DNA of 64,000 bases, taken from the NCBI RefSeq assembly GCF_000372465.1, contig NZ_AQUZ01000001.1, positions 186,001-250,000 of the forward strand, read 5' to 3'. The position numbers and the translations under genes were made by a program. Below, in pieces: positions 44,977 through 53,661 of this stretch (positions are counted from its first letter, which is position 1; the number at the start of each line of letters is the position of its first letter). Under the pieces are notes generated by a model. It was given only the letters and a program-made list of their open reading frames with translations. It searched no databases and was not told the origin of the DNA. The DNA is from Kribbella catacumbae DSM 19601. GTDB lineage: Bacteria; Actinomycetota; Actinomycetes; Propionibacteriales; Kribbellaceae.

Positions 44977-45957
44977 GTGACCGTGATCGTGGATTGCGGG
45001 GTCTATTCCGAGGGCGAACGCCATGACCTGCCCAAGGACCCCGAGACGGTGGCGCAGGCGATCGGCGACGACGGCGAGGCGTTCGGCTGGGTCGGGCTGT
45101 ACGAGCCGACCGAGGCCGAACTGGCCCGCGTCCAGCGGCTCTTCGACCTGCACCCGCTGGCCGTCGAGGACGCGCTCTCACCCCATCAGCGGCCCAAGGT
45201 CGAGCGCTACGACGACTCGATCGTGATGGTCCTGCGCACCCTCTGGTACGTCGACGCCGAGGACGCCGTCGAGACCGGCCAGGTCAGCGTCTTCGTCGGC
45301 CGCCGGTACGTCGTCACCGTCCGGCACGGCGAGGGCGCCCCGCTGACCACCGCGCGCAAGGAGCTCGAGGAGCGTGCCTCGGTGCTCGGCCACGGCCCGG
45401 CCGCGGTGCTCTGGGCGATCTGCGACTCCGTCGTGGACGGCTACGAGGCGGTCGCCGAGGCCGTCGAGGTGGACGTCGACGAGGTGGAGACGTCGGTCTT
45501 CTCCCATGAACGCACCAGCGACGCGGCGCGGATCTACACCCTGAAGCGCGAGGTGCTGGAGATGCGCCGGGCGATCGGCCCGCTGCGCGAACCGATCGAG
45601 GCGTTCGCGCACGGCGGCGTACCGGGGATCAGCCAGGACTCCGCGCCGTTCTTCCGCGACGTCGCCGACCACGTCATCCGCGTCTCGGACCAGACGGACG
45701 CGCTCGACACGCTGCTCAGCTCGGCGCTGAACGCCCACCTGGCCCGCGTCTCGGTCCAGCAGAACGACGATCTCCGGCGGATCTCGGCATGGGTGGCCAT
45801 CGCCGCCGCCCCGACGATGATCGCCGGCGTCTACGGGATGAACTTCGACCACATGCCCGAGCTGCGCTGGTACTACGGCTACTTCGCCGTCCTCGCGCTG
45901 ATGTTCGTCACCTGCGGCTCGATGTACGCCGGCTTCCGCAAGGCGGGCTGGCTCTAG
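44977..45957 (+). CDS. corA: CorA-family magnesium/cobalt transporter
   Basis: 326 residues: a large cytoplasmic N-terminal alpha/beta domain and coiled helices, then two C-terminal transmembrane helices with the selectivity motif YGMNF between them (about 280-284). The loop after YGMNF reads DHMPELRW, and the second helix ends FRKAGWL. Pentameric divalent-cation channel in the cytoplasmic membrane. GTG 44977 (VTVIVDCGVYS) is chosen; the gene reads away from the palindromic element. Confidence 0.93.
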   Translation: MTVIVDCGVYSEGERHDLPKDPETVAQAIGDDGEAFGWVGLYEPTEAELARVQRLFDLHPLAVEDALSPHQRPKVERYDDSIVMVLRTLWYVDAEDAVETGQVSVFVGRRYVVTVRHGEGAPLTTARKELEERASVLGHGPAAVLWAICDSVVDGYEAVAEAVEVDVDEVETSVFSHERTSDAARIYTLKREVLEMRRAIGPLREPIEAFAHGGVPGISQDSAPFFRDVADHVIRVSDQTDALDTLLSSALNAHLARVSVQQNDDLRRISAWVAIAAAPTMIAGVYGMNFDHMPELRWYYGYFAVLALMFVTCGSMYAGFRKAGWL

Positions 45958-46015
45958 TTCGCAGTACCGGAGGTTGACCTGTAACGCCCCGCATCCTGGT
46001 GGACATGGGCCAGTT

Positions 46016-46606
46016 ATGACCACTATCTCTGGGCCCGTACTGCGAGCGGTGCGGGGCGAGGACGAGGAAAGGTTCCGCACGCTCTTCGAGAGCCACGTGC
46101 GCGAGCTGCTCGGCTATGCCCTGCGCCGGACCCGGTCGCCCGACGACGCGGCCGACGTGGTCGGCGAGACCATGCTGGTGGCCTGGCGGCGGCTCGGCGA
46201 AGTACCGGCCGACGGCACTGCCAGGCTCTGGCTGTACGGCGTCGCCCGCCGGGTTCTCGCGAACCACCGCCGCGGCCTGATCCGTCGCGAGCGACTCGGC
46301 GAACGGCTGCGCTACGAGCTCGACCAAGTGGTGCCCGACCCCGCCGACGCGGTGGAGTCCGGCGCCGTACTGCGAGCCGCGATCGCCCGGCTCGGCGAGG
46401 ACGATCGGGAGCTGATCATGCTGACGACCTGGGAGGGGCTGGATCCGGGCGAGGCGGCCGTCGTCCTCGGCGTACCGGCTCGCACGGTCCGGACCAGGCT
46501 GCATCGGGCCAGAGGCAGGTTGAGGAAGTTGCTCGGAGACGCTTTCGCGGATCGTGGACATGGACGGGATGACAAGCAAGCGCAGTCAGTTCAGGAGGAG
46601 CGATGA
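46016..46606 (+). CDS. ECF-type RNA polymerase sigma factor
   Basis: 196 residues: region 2 FESHVRELLGYALRRTRSPDDAADVVGETMLVAWRRL and region 4 LGEDDRELIMLTTWEGLDPGEAAVVLGVPARTVRTRLHRARGRLRK. ATG 46016 lies 58 bases after the corA stop. TGTAACG at 45980-45986 could be part of an autoregulated promoter. Its stop overlaps the start of the next gene (ATGA), encoding a membrane protein that is probably the cognate anti-sigma factor. Confidence 0.9.
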   Translation: MTTISGPVLRAVRGEDEERFRTLFESHVRELLGYALRRTRSPDDAADVVGETMLVAWRRLGEVPADGTARLWLYGVARRVLANHRRGLIRRERLGERLRYELDQVVPDPADAVESGAVLRAAIARLGEDDRELIMLTTWEGLDPGEAAVVLGVPARTVRTRLHRARGRLRKLLGDAFADRGHGRDDKQAQSVQEER

Positions 46607-47670
46607 ACGACCAGGAGCTCGACCGTCTGATCGCGCAGGCCAACCCGTTCGGCACCGACACCGTCCGGCAACTGCCGGTGGCCGGCGCCGAGTCCGACCT
46701 GCTGGAGGACATCATTACCGCACCCGTTTCCGCCCCACCTTCGATTCCCCCGCAGTTGCCGCAGCGGACCAGACGCAGGCGCAGGATCCTCGTCGCCGCG
46801 GCGGCCGCCGTGATCGCGGCCGGGGTCGGCATCAGCGGCGCCCTCTTCCCGAAGGGGAACCCCGCCGCACCGTCCTCGGCGTACGCGGCCGAGGTGGTGG
46901 CGGTCGCCGAAGCGAACCCGAGGCTGCTGCTCGACAAGCCCGGCTGGAAGGTCATCGGGATCGGCCAGTTCACCAAGGAAGCCGGCGAGATGCACCTCAG
47001 CAACGGCAAACAGTCGCTGTCGGTGCACTGGCGTCCGGCGGAGCTGTACAACGACTTCGCCGACGACCGTGGTGACAACAGCGTCAAGCAACCGATCGAG
47101 TTTCTCGGGCAGCACGGCACGCTGTTCGTCAGCGAGAACGGCAGGGGCGCCAACGTCGCCCACACCTACACCACCGTCCTGCCGGTCAGGGGTGTGAACT
47201 TCCTGGAGATCCGCACCGACACCGGCTCGGAGCAGGCGTATCGCGAGCTGCTGGTGGCGCTCAAGCCGGTGGACGTGAACACCTGGCTCGACGCCCTGCC
47301 CGGCTCGGCGGTGAAGCCGACCGACACCGCGAAGGTGGTCACCGAGATGCTGGCCGACATCACGGTTCCGGCCGGCTTCGACCCCAAGCCACTGCAGGGG
47401 GGCGGACTGTCCGACCGGTACGAACTGGGCGCCAAGGTGACCGGCGCCGTGACGTGCGCGTGGGTCAAGGAGTGGGAGAAGGCGAAGGCAGCCGGTGACG
47501 CGGCCGGTGTGAAGACCGCCGTCACCACGATGGCCGGCAGCAGGTCGTGGAAGGTGCTGCTGGAGATGCAGAAGCGCGGCGCGTGGCCGGAGGGGATCTG
47601 GGAGATCGCCGACGCCATGGCCACGGGCAAGCCGCTGCACCCGGAGCTCCGCCTCAGCGTCTGCAAGTAA
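46603..47670 (+). CDS. Membrane-anchored anti-sigma-like protein (CU044_5270-type)
   Basis: 355 residues: a cytoplasmic N-terminus (about 1-60) ending TRRRRRI, one helix (LVAAAAAVIAAGVGISGALF, about 62-81), then an extracytoplasmic domain with the AYAAEVVAVAEANPRLLLDKPGW segment common to actinobacterial proteins encoded after ECF sigma genes. Translation is coupled to the sigma factor by ATGA. No zinc anti-sigma motif is present, so the regulatory role is inferred from context. Confidence 0.77.
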   Translation: MNDQELDRLIAQANPFGTDTVRQLPVAGAESDLLEDIITAPVSAPPSIPPQLPQRTRRRRRILVAAAAAVIAAGVGISGALFPKGNPAAPSSAYAAEVVAVAEANPRLLLDKPGWKVIGIGQFTKEAGEMHLSNGKQSLSVHWRPAELYNDFADDRGDNSVKQPIEFLGQHGTLFVSENGRGANVAHTYTTVLPVRGVNFLEIRTDTGSEQAYRELLVALKPVDVNTWLDALPGSAVKPTDTAKVVTEMLADITVPAGFDPKPLQGGGLSDRYELGAKVTGAVTCAWVKEWEKAKAAGDAAGVKTAVTTMAGSRSWKVLLEMQKRGAWPEGIWEIADAMATGKPLHPELRLSVCK

Positions 47671-47676
47671 CAACCC

Positions 47677-47709
47677 TGCCGGGCTCTCCTACCAAGGGAG
47701 AGCCCGGCA
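47677..47709 (+). terminator. Terminator after the anti-sigma-like gene
   Basis: Stem TGCCGGGCTCTCC (47677-47689) with GGAGAGCCCGGCA (47697-47709), 13 bp perfect, short loop. Six bases after the upstream stop. Confidence 0.85.
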
Positions 47710-48230
47710 CTGCGCTGCGCCGCGCTAGCTCCAAAGCCAGTAGGTCAAGCGGTTTCGGGGAGGGGAGTCGTCTTCGCCGTCACCGGCACTGCGGTCTGTG
47801 TGCCTCGCCGTGGCCGACCGCCGGCAGGGCGCGGAATCAGTTGCTCGGGTGCTCGACCATACGGCCGCCGTGCCGAGCGCGCGGACGCCTGCGCGCGCAT
47901 GCCCCTGTTCCGATCCCCCGACACGCCGGGGTAAGCGTTTGCTGACCGGAGATAGGTATGCCTGGACGACCCAGACCCGCCCCCAGGGCGCCCGGCCCGT
48001 GCCCCAGGTCGATCACCTCTGGCCGGTTGAGGAGGAAAATGTCCCGGACCGGGGGCAAAACCCTCTCCAAGTCCGGCGACAACCCTCCCCAACCTCGTAC
48101 ACCACTGGGCGCAGCCACTCACCACGCATCCAGGTACGCCGGGTTGCGGGGGCCGATAGCGGGTTCTGCTACCGATGGCGCCCCTTCGGACTAGTGGTCG
48201 ATTAAGGCCGCTTCGAACAGGCTTTGGGGC
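47710..48230. other. 521-base intergenic region without a supported gene
   Basis: Lies between the sigma/anti-sigma pair (plus) and uppP (minus), a convergent gap that normally needs only a terminator. Open frames on both strands give Arg/Pro/Gly-rich translations with irregular composition and no motif I recognise. A GAGGAGGAAAATG run near 48030 resembles a ribosome site but opens only a short frame. It could be a decayed gene. Confidence 0.45.
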
Positions 48231-49058
48231 TCAGGTCGCCGTGATGGTGCTGGTCGCCAGCAGGATCAGGATCACCACGCCGAGCAGCACCCGGTAGAAG
48301 GCGAAGATCTCGGTCGAGTGCTTGGCGACGAAGCGGATCAGCCAGGCCACCGACGCATAGCCGACGATGAAGCTGACCACCGTGCCGACCAGCACCGGCA
48401 CGACGCCGATGTGACCGTTGAGCGCTTCCTTCAGCTCGAACACGGCGGCGCCGACGAGCGCCGGGATGCCGAGCAGGAACGCCATCTTGGTGGCGGCGAC
48501 CCGGTCCAGGCCACAGAACAGGCCCGCGGTGATGGTGGCGCCGGAGCGGGAGACGCCGGGGATCAGCGCCAGGCACTGGATGATGCCCATCACGATCGCG
48601 TCGATCAGCGTGATCCTGGTCAGCGGCCGGGCTTTGCTGCCCAGCCGCTCGGCGGCGACCATGAAGAACGACCAGCCGATCAGCGACGCCGCGACCCACC
48701 ACATGCTGCGCAGCGGGCCGGAGATGATGTCCCTGGCCAGGTAGCCGACCACGCAGATCGGCAACGAGCCGACGATCACGAACCAGCCCATCCGGTGGTC
48801 GAAGTCGCCGCGGAACTCGGGGTTGCGCAGCCCGCGGAACCAGGCGACGGCGTACCGGCTGATGTCCTTCCACATGAACAGCACCACGGCCGCGATCGCG
48901 CCGAACTGGATCACCGCGGTGAACGCGGTGACGGCCGGCTCGTCGATCTTCTGGCCGAGCATCTTGGAGACGATGGTCAGGTGGCCCGTGCTGGACACGG
49001 GCAGGAATTCGGTCAGACCCTCGACGATGCCGAGGATGATGGCGTCCCAGATCGTCAT
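48231..49058 (-). CDS. uppP: Undecaprenyl-diphosphatase UppP/BacA
   Basis: Recycles undecaprenyl pyrophosphate to the monophosphate lipid carrier for cell-wall synthesis; overexpression confers bacitracin resistance. The 275-residue membrane protein has both family motifs: EGLTEFLPVSSTGH (13-26) with catalytic glutamates and serine region, and PGVSRSGATITAGLF. Eight or so hydrophobic segments. It is followed downstream by no gene on its strand and preceded by the LLM oxidoreductase, six bases away, probably one transcript. Confidence 0.95.
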   Translation of the reverse strand: MTIWDAIILGIVEGLTEFLPVSSTGHLTIVSKMLGQKIDEPAVTAFTAVIQFGAIAAVVLFMWKDISRYAVAWFRGLRNPEFRGDFDHRMGWFVIVGSLPICVVGYLARDIISGPLRSMWWVAASLIGWSFFMVAAERLGSKARPLTRITLIDAIVMGIIQCLALIPGVSRSGATITAGLFCGLDRVAATKMAFLLGIPALVGAAVFELKEALNGHIGVVPVLVGTVVSFIVGYASVAWLIRFVAKHSTEIFAFYRVLLGVVILILLATSTITAT

Positions 49059-49064
49059 CGGGGC

Positions 49065-50135
49065 TCAGTCACCGATCCCGGCGAGCTCGAGCGCCTCGGC
49101 GACCGTGCGCAGCGTCGTGATCCGCTGTTCGACGGTCGGCTCGAACGGGGTCAGCGCGACCGTGGTGGCACCGGCTTCGGCGTACGCCGTCAGCTTCTCC
49201 GCGATCCGCTCCTTGCCGCCGAGCAGCGAGATGGAGTCGATGAAGCCCTGCGGTACGGCGGCCATCGCCTCGCGGTGCTTCTTGGCCAGGTACAGGTCCT
49301 GGATCTCCTTGGCCTGCTCCTCATAGCCCATCCGGACCGCGAGCGCGTTGTAGAAGTTCTTCTCCCGGCTGCCCATCCCGCCGATGTAGAGCGCGGCGTA
49401 GCCCCGGATCGGGTCGGCGGCGGCCTCGAGGTCCTCCCCGACCATGACCGGGACCGACGCGACCACGTCGAAGCCGTCCAGTGAAGCCCCGGAGCCCAGG
49501 TCGGGCTGGCGGGCCGCGCGGCCCGCCTTGATGTGGTTCAACTGCTCTCCCAGATACGAGGGGTCGTTGAGGATGCCGAGCCAGCCGTCGGCGATCTCGC
49601 CGGCCAGCTCGAGGTTCTTGGGTCCGACCGCGGCCAGGTAGATCGGCACGTGGTCGCGGACCGGGCGGATGGACAGCTTGAGCGGCTTACCGGGACCGTC
49701 CGGCAGCGGCAGGGTGAAGTGCGAGCCCTCGAACACCACGGTCTCACGGCGCATCGCGGAGTTCACGATCGCAACGTACTCGCGGGTGCGGGCCAGTGGC
49801 TTGTCGAACCGGACGCCGTGCCAGCCCTCGGACACCTGCGGTCCCGACACGCCCAGGCCGAGCCGGAACCGGCCGTTGGACAGCCGGTCCAGGGTGGCCG
49901 CGGTCATCGCGGTCATCGCCGGGGTCCGGGCCGGGATCTGGAACACCGCCGCGCCGACGTCGATGGTCGAGGTCTGGGCGGCGATCCAGGTCAGCAGCGT
50001 AGCGGCGTCCGAGCCGTACGCCTCCGCGGCCCAGGTGACCGAGAATCCGAGCGCTTCGGCCTCCTTCACCAGCCTCAGATGATCGAGGTGGTCGTCGCCA
50101 CCGAAGACGAAGCCGATGTTGAGTCCGAGTCGCAT
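49065..50135 (-). CDS. LLM-class F420-dependent oxidoreductase
   Basis: 356-residue luciferase-like TIM-barrel protein. N-terminus MRLGLNIGFVFGGDDHLDHLRLVKEAEALGFSVTWAAEAYG, then IPARTPAMTAMTAATLDRLSNGRFRLGLGVSGPQVSEGWHG, which is typical of F420-binding members (LGLGVSGPQVVEGW family signature). Likely a mycobacterial Rv2161c-like enzyme; substrate unknown. ATG 50135; divergent from the aldo/keto reductase gene. Confidence 0.9.
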   Translation of the reverse strand: MRLGLNIGFVFGGDDHLDHLRLVKEAEALGFSVTWAAEAYGSDAATLLTWIAAQTSTIDVGAAVFQIPARTPAMTAMTAATLDRLSNGRFRLGLGVSGPQVSEGWHGVRFDKPLARTREYVAIVNSAMRRETVVFEGSHFTLPLPDGPGKPLKLSIRPVRDHVPIYLAAVGPKNLELAGEIADGWLGILNDPSYLGEQLNHIKAGRAARQPDLGSGASLDGFDVVASVPVMVGEDLEAAADPIRGYAALYIGGMGSREKNFYNALAVRMGYEEQAKEIQDLYLAKKHREAMAAVPQGFIDSISLLGGKERIAEKLTAYAEAGATTVALTPFEPTVEQRITTLRTVAEALELAGIGD

Positions 50136-50186
50136 GACAGGCGAGCCTAACGAGCCGTTGCCGGTGACCCGCAATAGGCTCGGTCC

Positions 50187-51128
50187 ATGCAGCAGCGCTA
50201 TCTCGGTCACAGTGGCCTCACGGTGAGCAGGCTCGGCCTGGGCACCATGTCCTGGGGCCGCGACACCGACGAGCATGAAGCGCGCGAACAGCTGGCGGCG
50301 TTCGTGGCCGCCGGAGGCACCCTGATCGACACCGCGGCGGCGTACGGCGACGGTGACAGTGAGCGACTGATCGGGTCCCTGCTCGGCGACGTGGTCGACC
50401 GCGACGACCTGGTGATCGCCACCAAGGCCGGTTTCAGCGTCCGCCGCGGCGAGCGGATCACCGACACCTCGCGCGGCGCGCTGCTGCGCGACCTGGAGGG
50501 CTCGCTGCGCCGGCTCAACGTCGACCACATCGACCTCTGGCAGCTGCACACCTGGTCCGACGACGTGCCGCTCGAGGAGACGCTGTCCGCCCTGGACCAC
50601 GCGGTGAGCGCGGGCAAGGTCCGGTACGTCGGGGTCTCCAACTACGCCGGCTGGAAGTCCGCCCGGGCAGTCACCTGGCAGCAGGCCTGGCCTGGGCGCG
50701 CAGTACCGGTGTCGAACCAGGTGGAGTACTCGCTGCTGGCCAGGGACGCCGAGGCGGATGCCATCCGGGCTGCCGGCGGCCTCGGGATCGGAGTACTGGC
50801 TTGGTCGCCGCTTGGGCGCGGTGTGTTGACTGGGAAGTACCGGACGGGCATCCCAGCGGACTCGCGGGCGGCGTCTCAGCATCTGTCGAGATTCGTCGAC
50901 CCCTACCTGGACGGCCGAGGTTCGGGCATCGTGGAAGCGGTCGCCCGTGCCGCTGACGGACTGGGCTGGACTCCGCTCGAGGTGGCACTCACCTGGGTCA
51001 GGGACCGGCCCGGGGTGACCGCTGCGATCGTCGGGGCCCGGACGGCGATGCAGCTGAAGTCGGTTCTGGGTGTGGAGGAGCTCACTCTGCCGCCGGCCAT
51101 CGTGGCGGCGCTGGAGGATGTTTCGTGA
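50187..51128 (+). CDS. Aldo/keto reductase
   Basis: 313 residues, NADPH-dependent TIM-barrel reductase. Catalytic tetrad can be placed: Asp and Tyr in DTAAAYGDGDSE, Lys in VIATKAG and His in LWQLHTW. The NADPH-binding C-terminus (VTAAIVGARTAMQLKSVL) is intact. ATG 50187 (MQQRYLGHSGLTVSRLGLGTM). It lies between the LLM oxidoreductase (divergent) and the DUF5703 gene (same strand, 35 bases on), a conserved actinobacterial arrangement. Confidence 0.93.
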   Translation: MQQRYLGHSGLTVSRLGLGTMSWGRDTDEHEAREQLAAFVAAGGTLIDTAAAYGDGDSERLIGSLLGDVVDRDDLVIATKAGFSVRRGERITDTSRGALLRDLEGSLRRLNVDHIDLWQLHTWSDDVPLEETLSALDHAVSAGKVRYVGVSNYAGWKSARAVTWQQAWPGRAVPVSNQVEYSLLARDAEADAIRAAGGLGIGVLAWSPLGRGVLTGKYRTGIPADSRAASQHLSRFVDPYLDGRGSGIVEAVARAADGLGWTPLEVALTWVRDRPGVTAAIVGARTAMQLKSVLGVEELTLPPAIVAALEDVS

Positions 51129-51163
51129 GGTAGTGGTTGGTGTCCGGAAGGTCGGAGGTGCGG

Positions 51164-51349
51164 ATGGCCGAATACGAGCTGCAGCAGTTCGAGGTGTCCA
51201 GGACGGAGTCGCGAGGTGCCGTGCGACGCCTGCTCACCGAGCACGCGGAGTACGGCGGCTGGGAGCTCGCCCGGCTGAGACGCTATCCCGACGGCACCCG
51301 GCGGGTCTGGCTCCGCCGCCGCATCATCCGGGTGATGCGGACTTTTTAG
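51164..51349 (+). CDS. DUF5703 family small basic protein
   Basis: 61 residues, too short for many gene finders. MAEYELQQFEVSRTESRGAV..LLTEHAEYGGWELARLRRYPDGTRRVWLRRRIIRVMRTF carries the DUF5703 consensus (LLT-HAEYG-WEL-RLR-YPDG-RRV-LRRRIIR). ATG 51164 follows GGAGG. Its TAG stop overlaps the TAA of the convergent DUF5937 gene by two bases. Function unknown. Confidence 0.85.
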   Translation: MAEYELQQFEVSRTESRGAVRRLLTEHAEYGGWELARLRRYPDGTRRVWLRRRIIRVMRTF

Positions 51350-52338
51350 GCCCTGCTTGTACTGCGGCCCTGGTCTCCAGGTGCTGCGGTCCTCGCCAGC
51401 AGGTCGCCGAGCTCCGTGCGGTGGTAGAGCACAGAGCGGCCGGTCCGGGTTCTACCGACCGCGCCCGCGTCCCGTAGTACCGCCAAGTGGTCCCCCACCG
51501 TTCCCAGCCCGAGGCCGAGGACAGTCACCAGCTGACTCGTGCTCGCCGGGCTCTCCAACGCTCGGAGCACTGCCGCACGGTTCCCACCGATCAGCTTGCC
51601 GATCCCGCCCGGTACTGCGCTCTCCTGCGCCTGGGCTGTCCCCCTGGCCGGGTAGACCACTGCGTAAGCGCGCGGCGGGTCGATGCACAGCCAGCCGCTG
51701 TCGAGAGTGCACGGGACCAGGACCAGTTGCGCATCAGCCAGCACCCGGGTCGGGTAATCGTGCCGATTGACCTCCAGTTGGCCTCCCCCGAGCCAGCGGA
51801 CTGAGGGGTCGAGGCCGTCCAGCGCCCGGCTCCAGCCATAGGCGGCGAGTAATCCGGCCCGCTGCACGACGTCCCGCTCGAGCATTGCCCGGCGTCGCGG
51901 CCAGTCGGGAGCGAGCACTGACGTCCAGACTTCCTCGAGCAGATCCGCGACCCGCTCTACCAGGTCCGATTGGTCCAGTGCATGCGGCAGGCGGCCACCA
52001 GCAGCCGTGGTGAGATCTGACCGCGCCTCTTCCAGCCCAACGGTCCGTACTGCGGCCAACTCGTCGGCGAAGGTGGTCAGCATTCCTCCTGACGGCGGCC
52101 TGGTGAAGAAGTCGGGCAGCCAGCCAGTGGTCGTCAGCAGCGTCACCAGGGCGTCCACCAGCGGATCAGCGGCCCGGAGCTTGGTGACCCTGCTCTGGTG
52201 CTCGTCGATCCAGCCGGCCAACCAGGCGGGGCGCTTGAGGCCGCCGAGCATGATCAGCGCGCTGACGGTCTCCACCATCGGCGACACCGCGAACCGTGCC
52301 GTCGCGAGGTTGTCCGGGCTCAGCTTCAGAATGGTCAT
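51346..52338 (-). CDS. DUF5937 family transcriptional regulator (ArsR-type wHTH at C-terminus)
   Basis: 330 residues. The N-terminal two-thirds match DUF5937 (MTILKLSPDNLATARFAVSPMVETVSAL ...). The C-terminal part is a winged helix: LRALESPASTSQLVTVLGLGLGTVGDHLAVLRDAGAVGRTRTGRSVLYHRTELGDLL, as in ArsR repressors. The gene is divergent from an MFS transporter gene (52380) with 41 bases between starts, so it probably represses it in response to a small molecule. Confidence 0.9.
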   Translation of the reverse strand: MTILKLSPDNLATARFAVSPMVETVSALIMLGGLKRPAWLAGWIDEHQSRVTKLRAADPLVDALVTLLTTTGWLPDFFTRPPSGGMLTTFADELAAVRTVGLEEARSDLTTAAGGRLPHALDQSDLVERVADLLEEVWTSVLAPDWPRRRAMLERDVVQRAGLLAAYGWSRALDGLDPSVRWLGGGQLEVNRHDYPTRVLADAQLVLVPCTLDSGWLCIDPPRAYAVVYPARGTAQAQESAVPGGIGKLIGGNRAAVLRALESPASTSQLVTVLGLGLGTVGDHLAVLRDAGAVGRTRTGRSVLYHRTELGDLLARTAAPGDQGRSTSRA

Positions 52339-52379
52339 GGTTTCGTCTCCTGGCGAAACAGTAGCTCGCCGTTGGGGCG

Positions 52380-53570
52380 GTGGTTCAGCCTCAGCAGGTG
52401 CGTACTTATCGCGAACTGTTCACCGTCTCCGAGTTCCGGGTGCTCTTCGCCGGCGGAGCCACTTCCGTTGCGGGCTCGACCATGCAGATGCTGGCGCTCT
52501 CCGCACTCGTCTATGCGACCACCTCGTCGCCACTGTTGGCCGCGCTCGCCTATCTCGCGGGATTCGCTCCCCAGGCTCTGGGAGCTGCCACCTTGCTGTC
52601 CTGGGCCGACCGGGTGCCACCGCGCGGCTTCCTGGCGGCTTGGGACTGCGTGCGCGCGGCTGGTGCTCTGCTGCTGGCCGCGGATGTCCTGCCTGTCTGG
52701 GGGATCTTCGTGCTGATCATGTCCCTCGGCGTTGTCGACGCTGTCGCCTCCGCGGTACGTACCGCAGTACTGGTGGATGTGCTGCCGCGGGACGGGTATG
52801 TCCTGGGCCGGTCGGTACTCAACATCACGGTCGGGGCCATGCAGATCGTCGGCTTCGGAGTCGGCGGGACGTTGCTGGCCGCGGTCGGGCCCCGAGCCGC
52901 CTTGCTCGTCAGCGCGGCACTCGCTTTCGCCACGGCCCTGGTGACTCGGCTAGGGCTGCGATCCCGCGCGCCCAAGGTAACCGGCGCCGCCACCATCCGC
53001 ACCACCACGGCCGGCAACAAGCGCCTATTCGGCGACCGGACCACCCGCACGCTGCTGCTGGCCCAGTGGATCCCCAACGGCCTGATCGTCGGCGCCGAGG
53101 CCCTGTTCGTCCCGTACGCCGGTGACGCGGCCGGGGCACTCTTCGTGGCGGCTGCGGCCGGGATGCTCGTGGGGGACGTCGTGTTCGGGCGGTGGGTGCC
53201 CCATGAGCTTCGCAATCGGCTGGTGATCCCGCTGCGGCTGCTGCTCGCCGCGCCCTACCTGCTGTTCCTGCTGGAGCCGGCCGTGTGGATCGCCGTTGCA
53301 GCGGTCGGGGTGGCGTCGGTCGGCTATGCCGCCTCGCTGGCCTTACAGGACCAGTTCCTGGCCGTAGTGCCCGAGTACCTACGAGCCCAGGGCCTCGGCC
53401 TGGCCGGCAGCGGCATGATGACCGCCCAAGCCCTCTCCGCCACAGTCGTCGGCCTAGGCGCCGAACTCTCAACCCCCACCATCTCCATCGCCGGCGCCGC
53501 CTTCCTCTCCCTCCTAGTCACCGCCACCCTGGCACCAGGCCTGAAAGCCCCCACCAAGGTCCCCCTCTGA
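52380..53570 (+). CDS. MFS transporter
   Basis: 396 residues, about 12 helices, with the MFS-type segment ARFGGATSVAGSTMQMLALSALVYA-like N-terminus (VSEFRVLFAGGATSVAGSTM) and a middle basic loop (about 195-220). Related transporters next to DUF5937 regulators are usually drug or macrolide effluxers; substrate is not determinable. GTG 52380 or GTG 52398 could be the start. Its 3' end faces a GNAT gene across a 38-bp palindrome. Confidence 0.88.
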   Translation: MVQPQQVRTYRELFTVSEFRVLFAGGATSVAGSTMQMLALSALVYATTSSPLLAALAYLAGFAPQALGAATLLSWADRVPPRGFLAAWDCVRAAGALLLAADVLPVWGIFVLIMSLGVVDAVASAVRTAVLVDVLPRDGYVLGRSVLNITVGAMQIVGFGVGGTLLAAVGPRAALLVSAALAFATALVTRLGLRSRAPKVTGAATIRTTTAGNKRLFGDRTTRTLLLAQWIPNGLIVGAEALFVPYAGDAAGALFVAAAAGMLVGDVVFGRWVPHELRNRLVIPLRLLLAAPYLLFLLEPAVWIAVAAVGVASVGYAASLALQDQFLAVVPEYLRAQGLGLAGSGMMTAQALSATVVGLGAELSTPTISIAGAAFLSLLVTATLAPGLKAPTKVPL

Positions 53571-53623
53571 CCTCTGCGTGCTCCGAGGTGTGCGCTTGGC
53601 CGTCCCGGCTCGCTGACGTGCGG

Positions 53624-53661
53624 CCTCTGACATACCCCGACTAGTTGGGGTATGTCAGAGG
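53624..53661. terminator. 38-bp near-perfect palindrome, bidirectional terminator candidate
   Basis: CCTCTGACATACCCC (53624-53638) and its exact complement (53647-53661) flank GACTAGTT, itself nearly palindromic, so the whole 38 bases is symmetric except one G/T wobble pair. It overlaps the stop codon of the GNAT gene (TGA at 53655-53657) between convergent genes. Similar in layout, but not sequence, to the element at 20573. Confidence 0.8.

Noticed and set aside
47837..48118. Minus-strand ORF in the 47.7-48.2 kb gap
   Set aside because: No recognisable domain and composition unlike neighbouring proteins; not supported as a gene.
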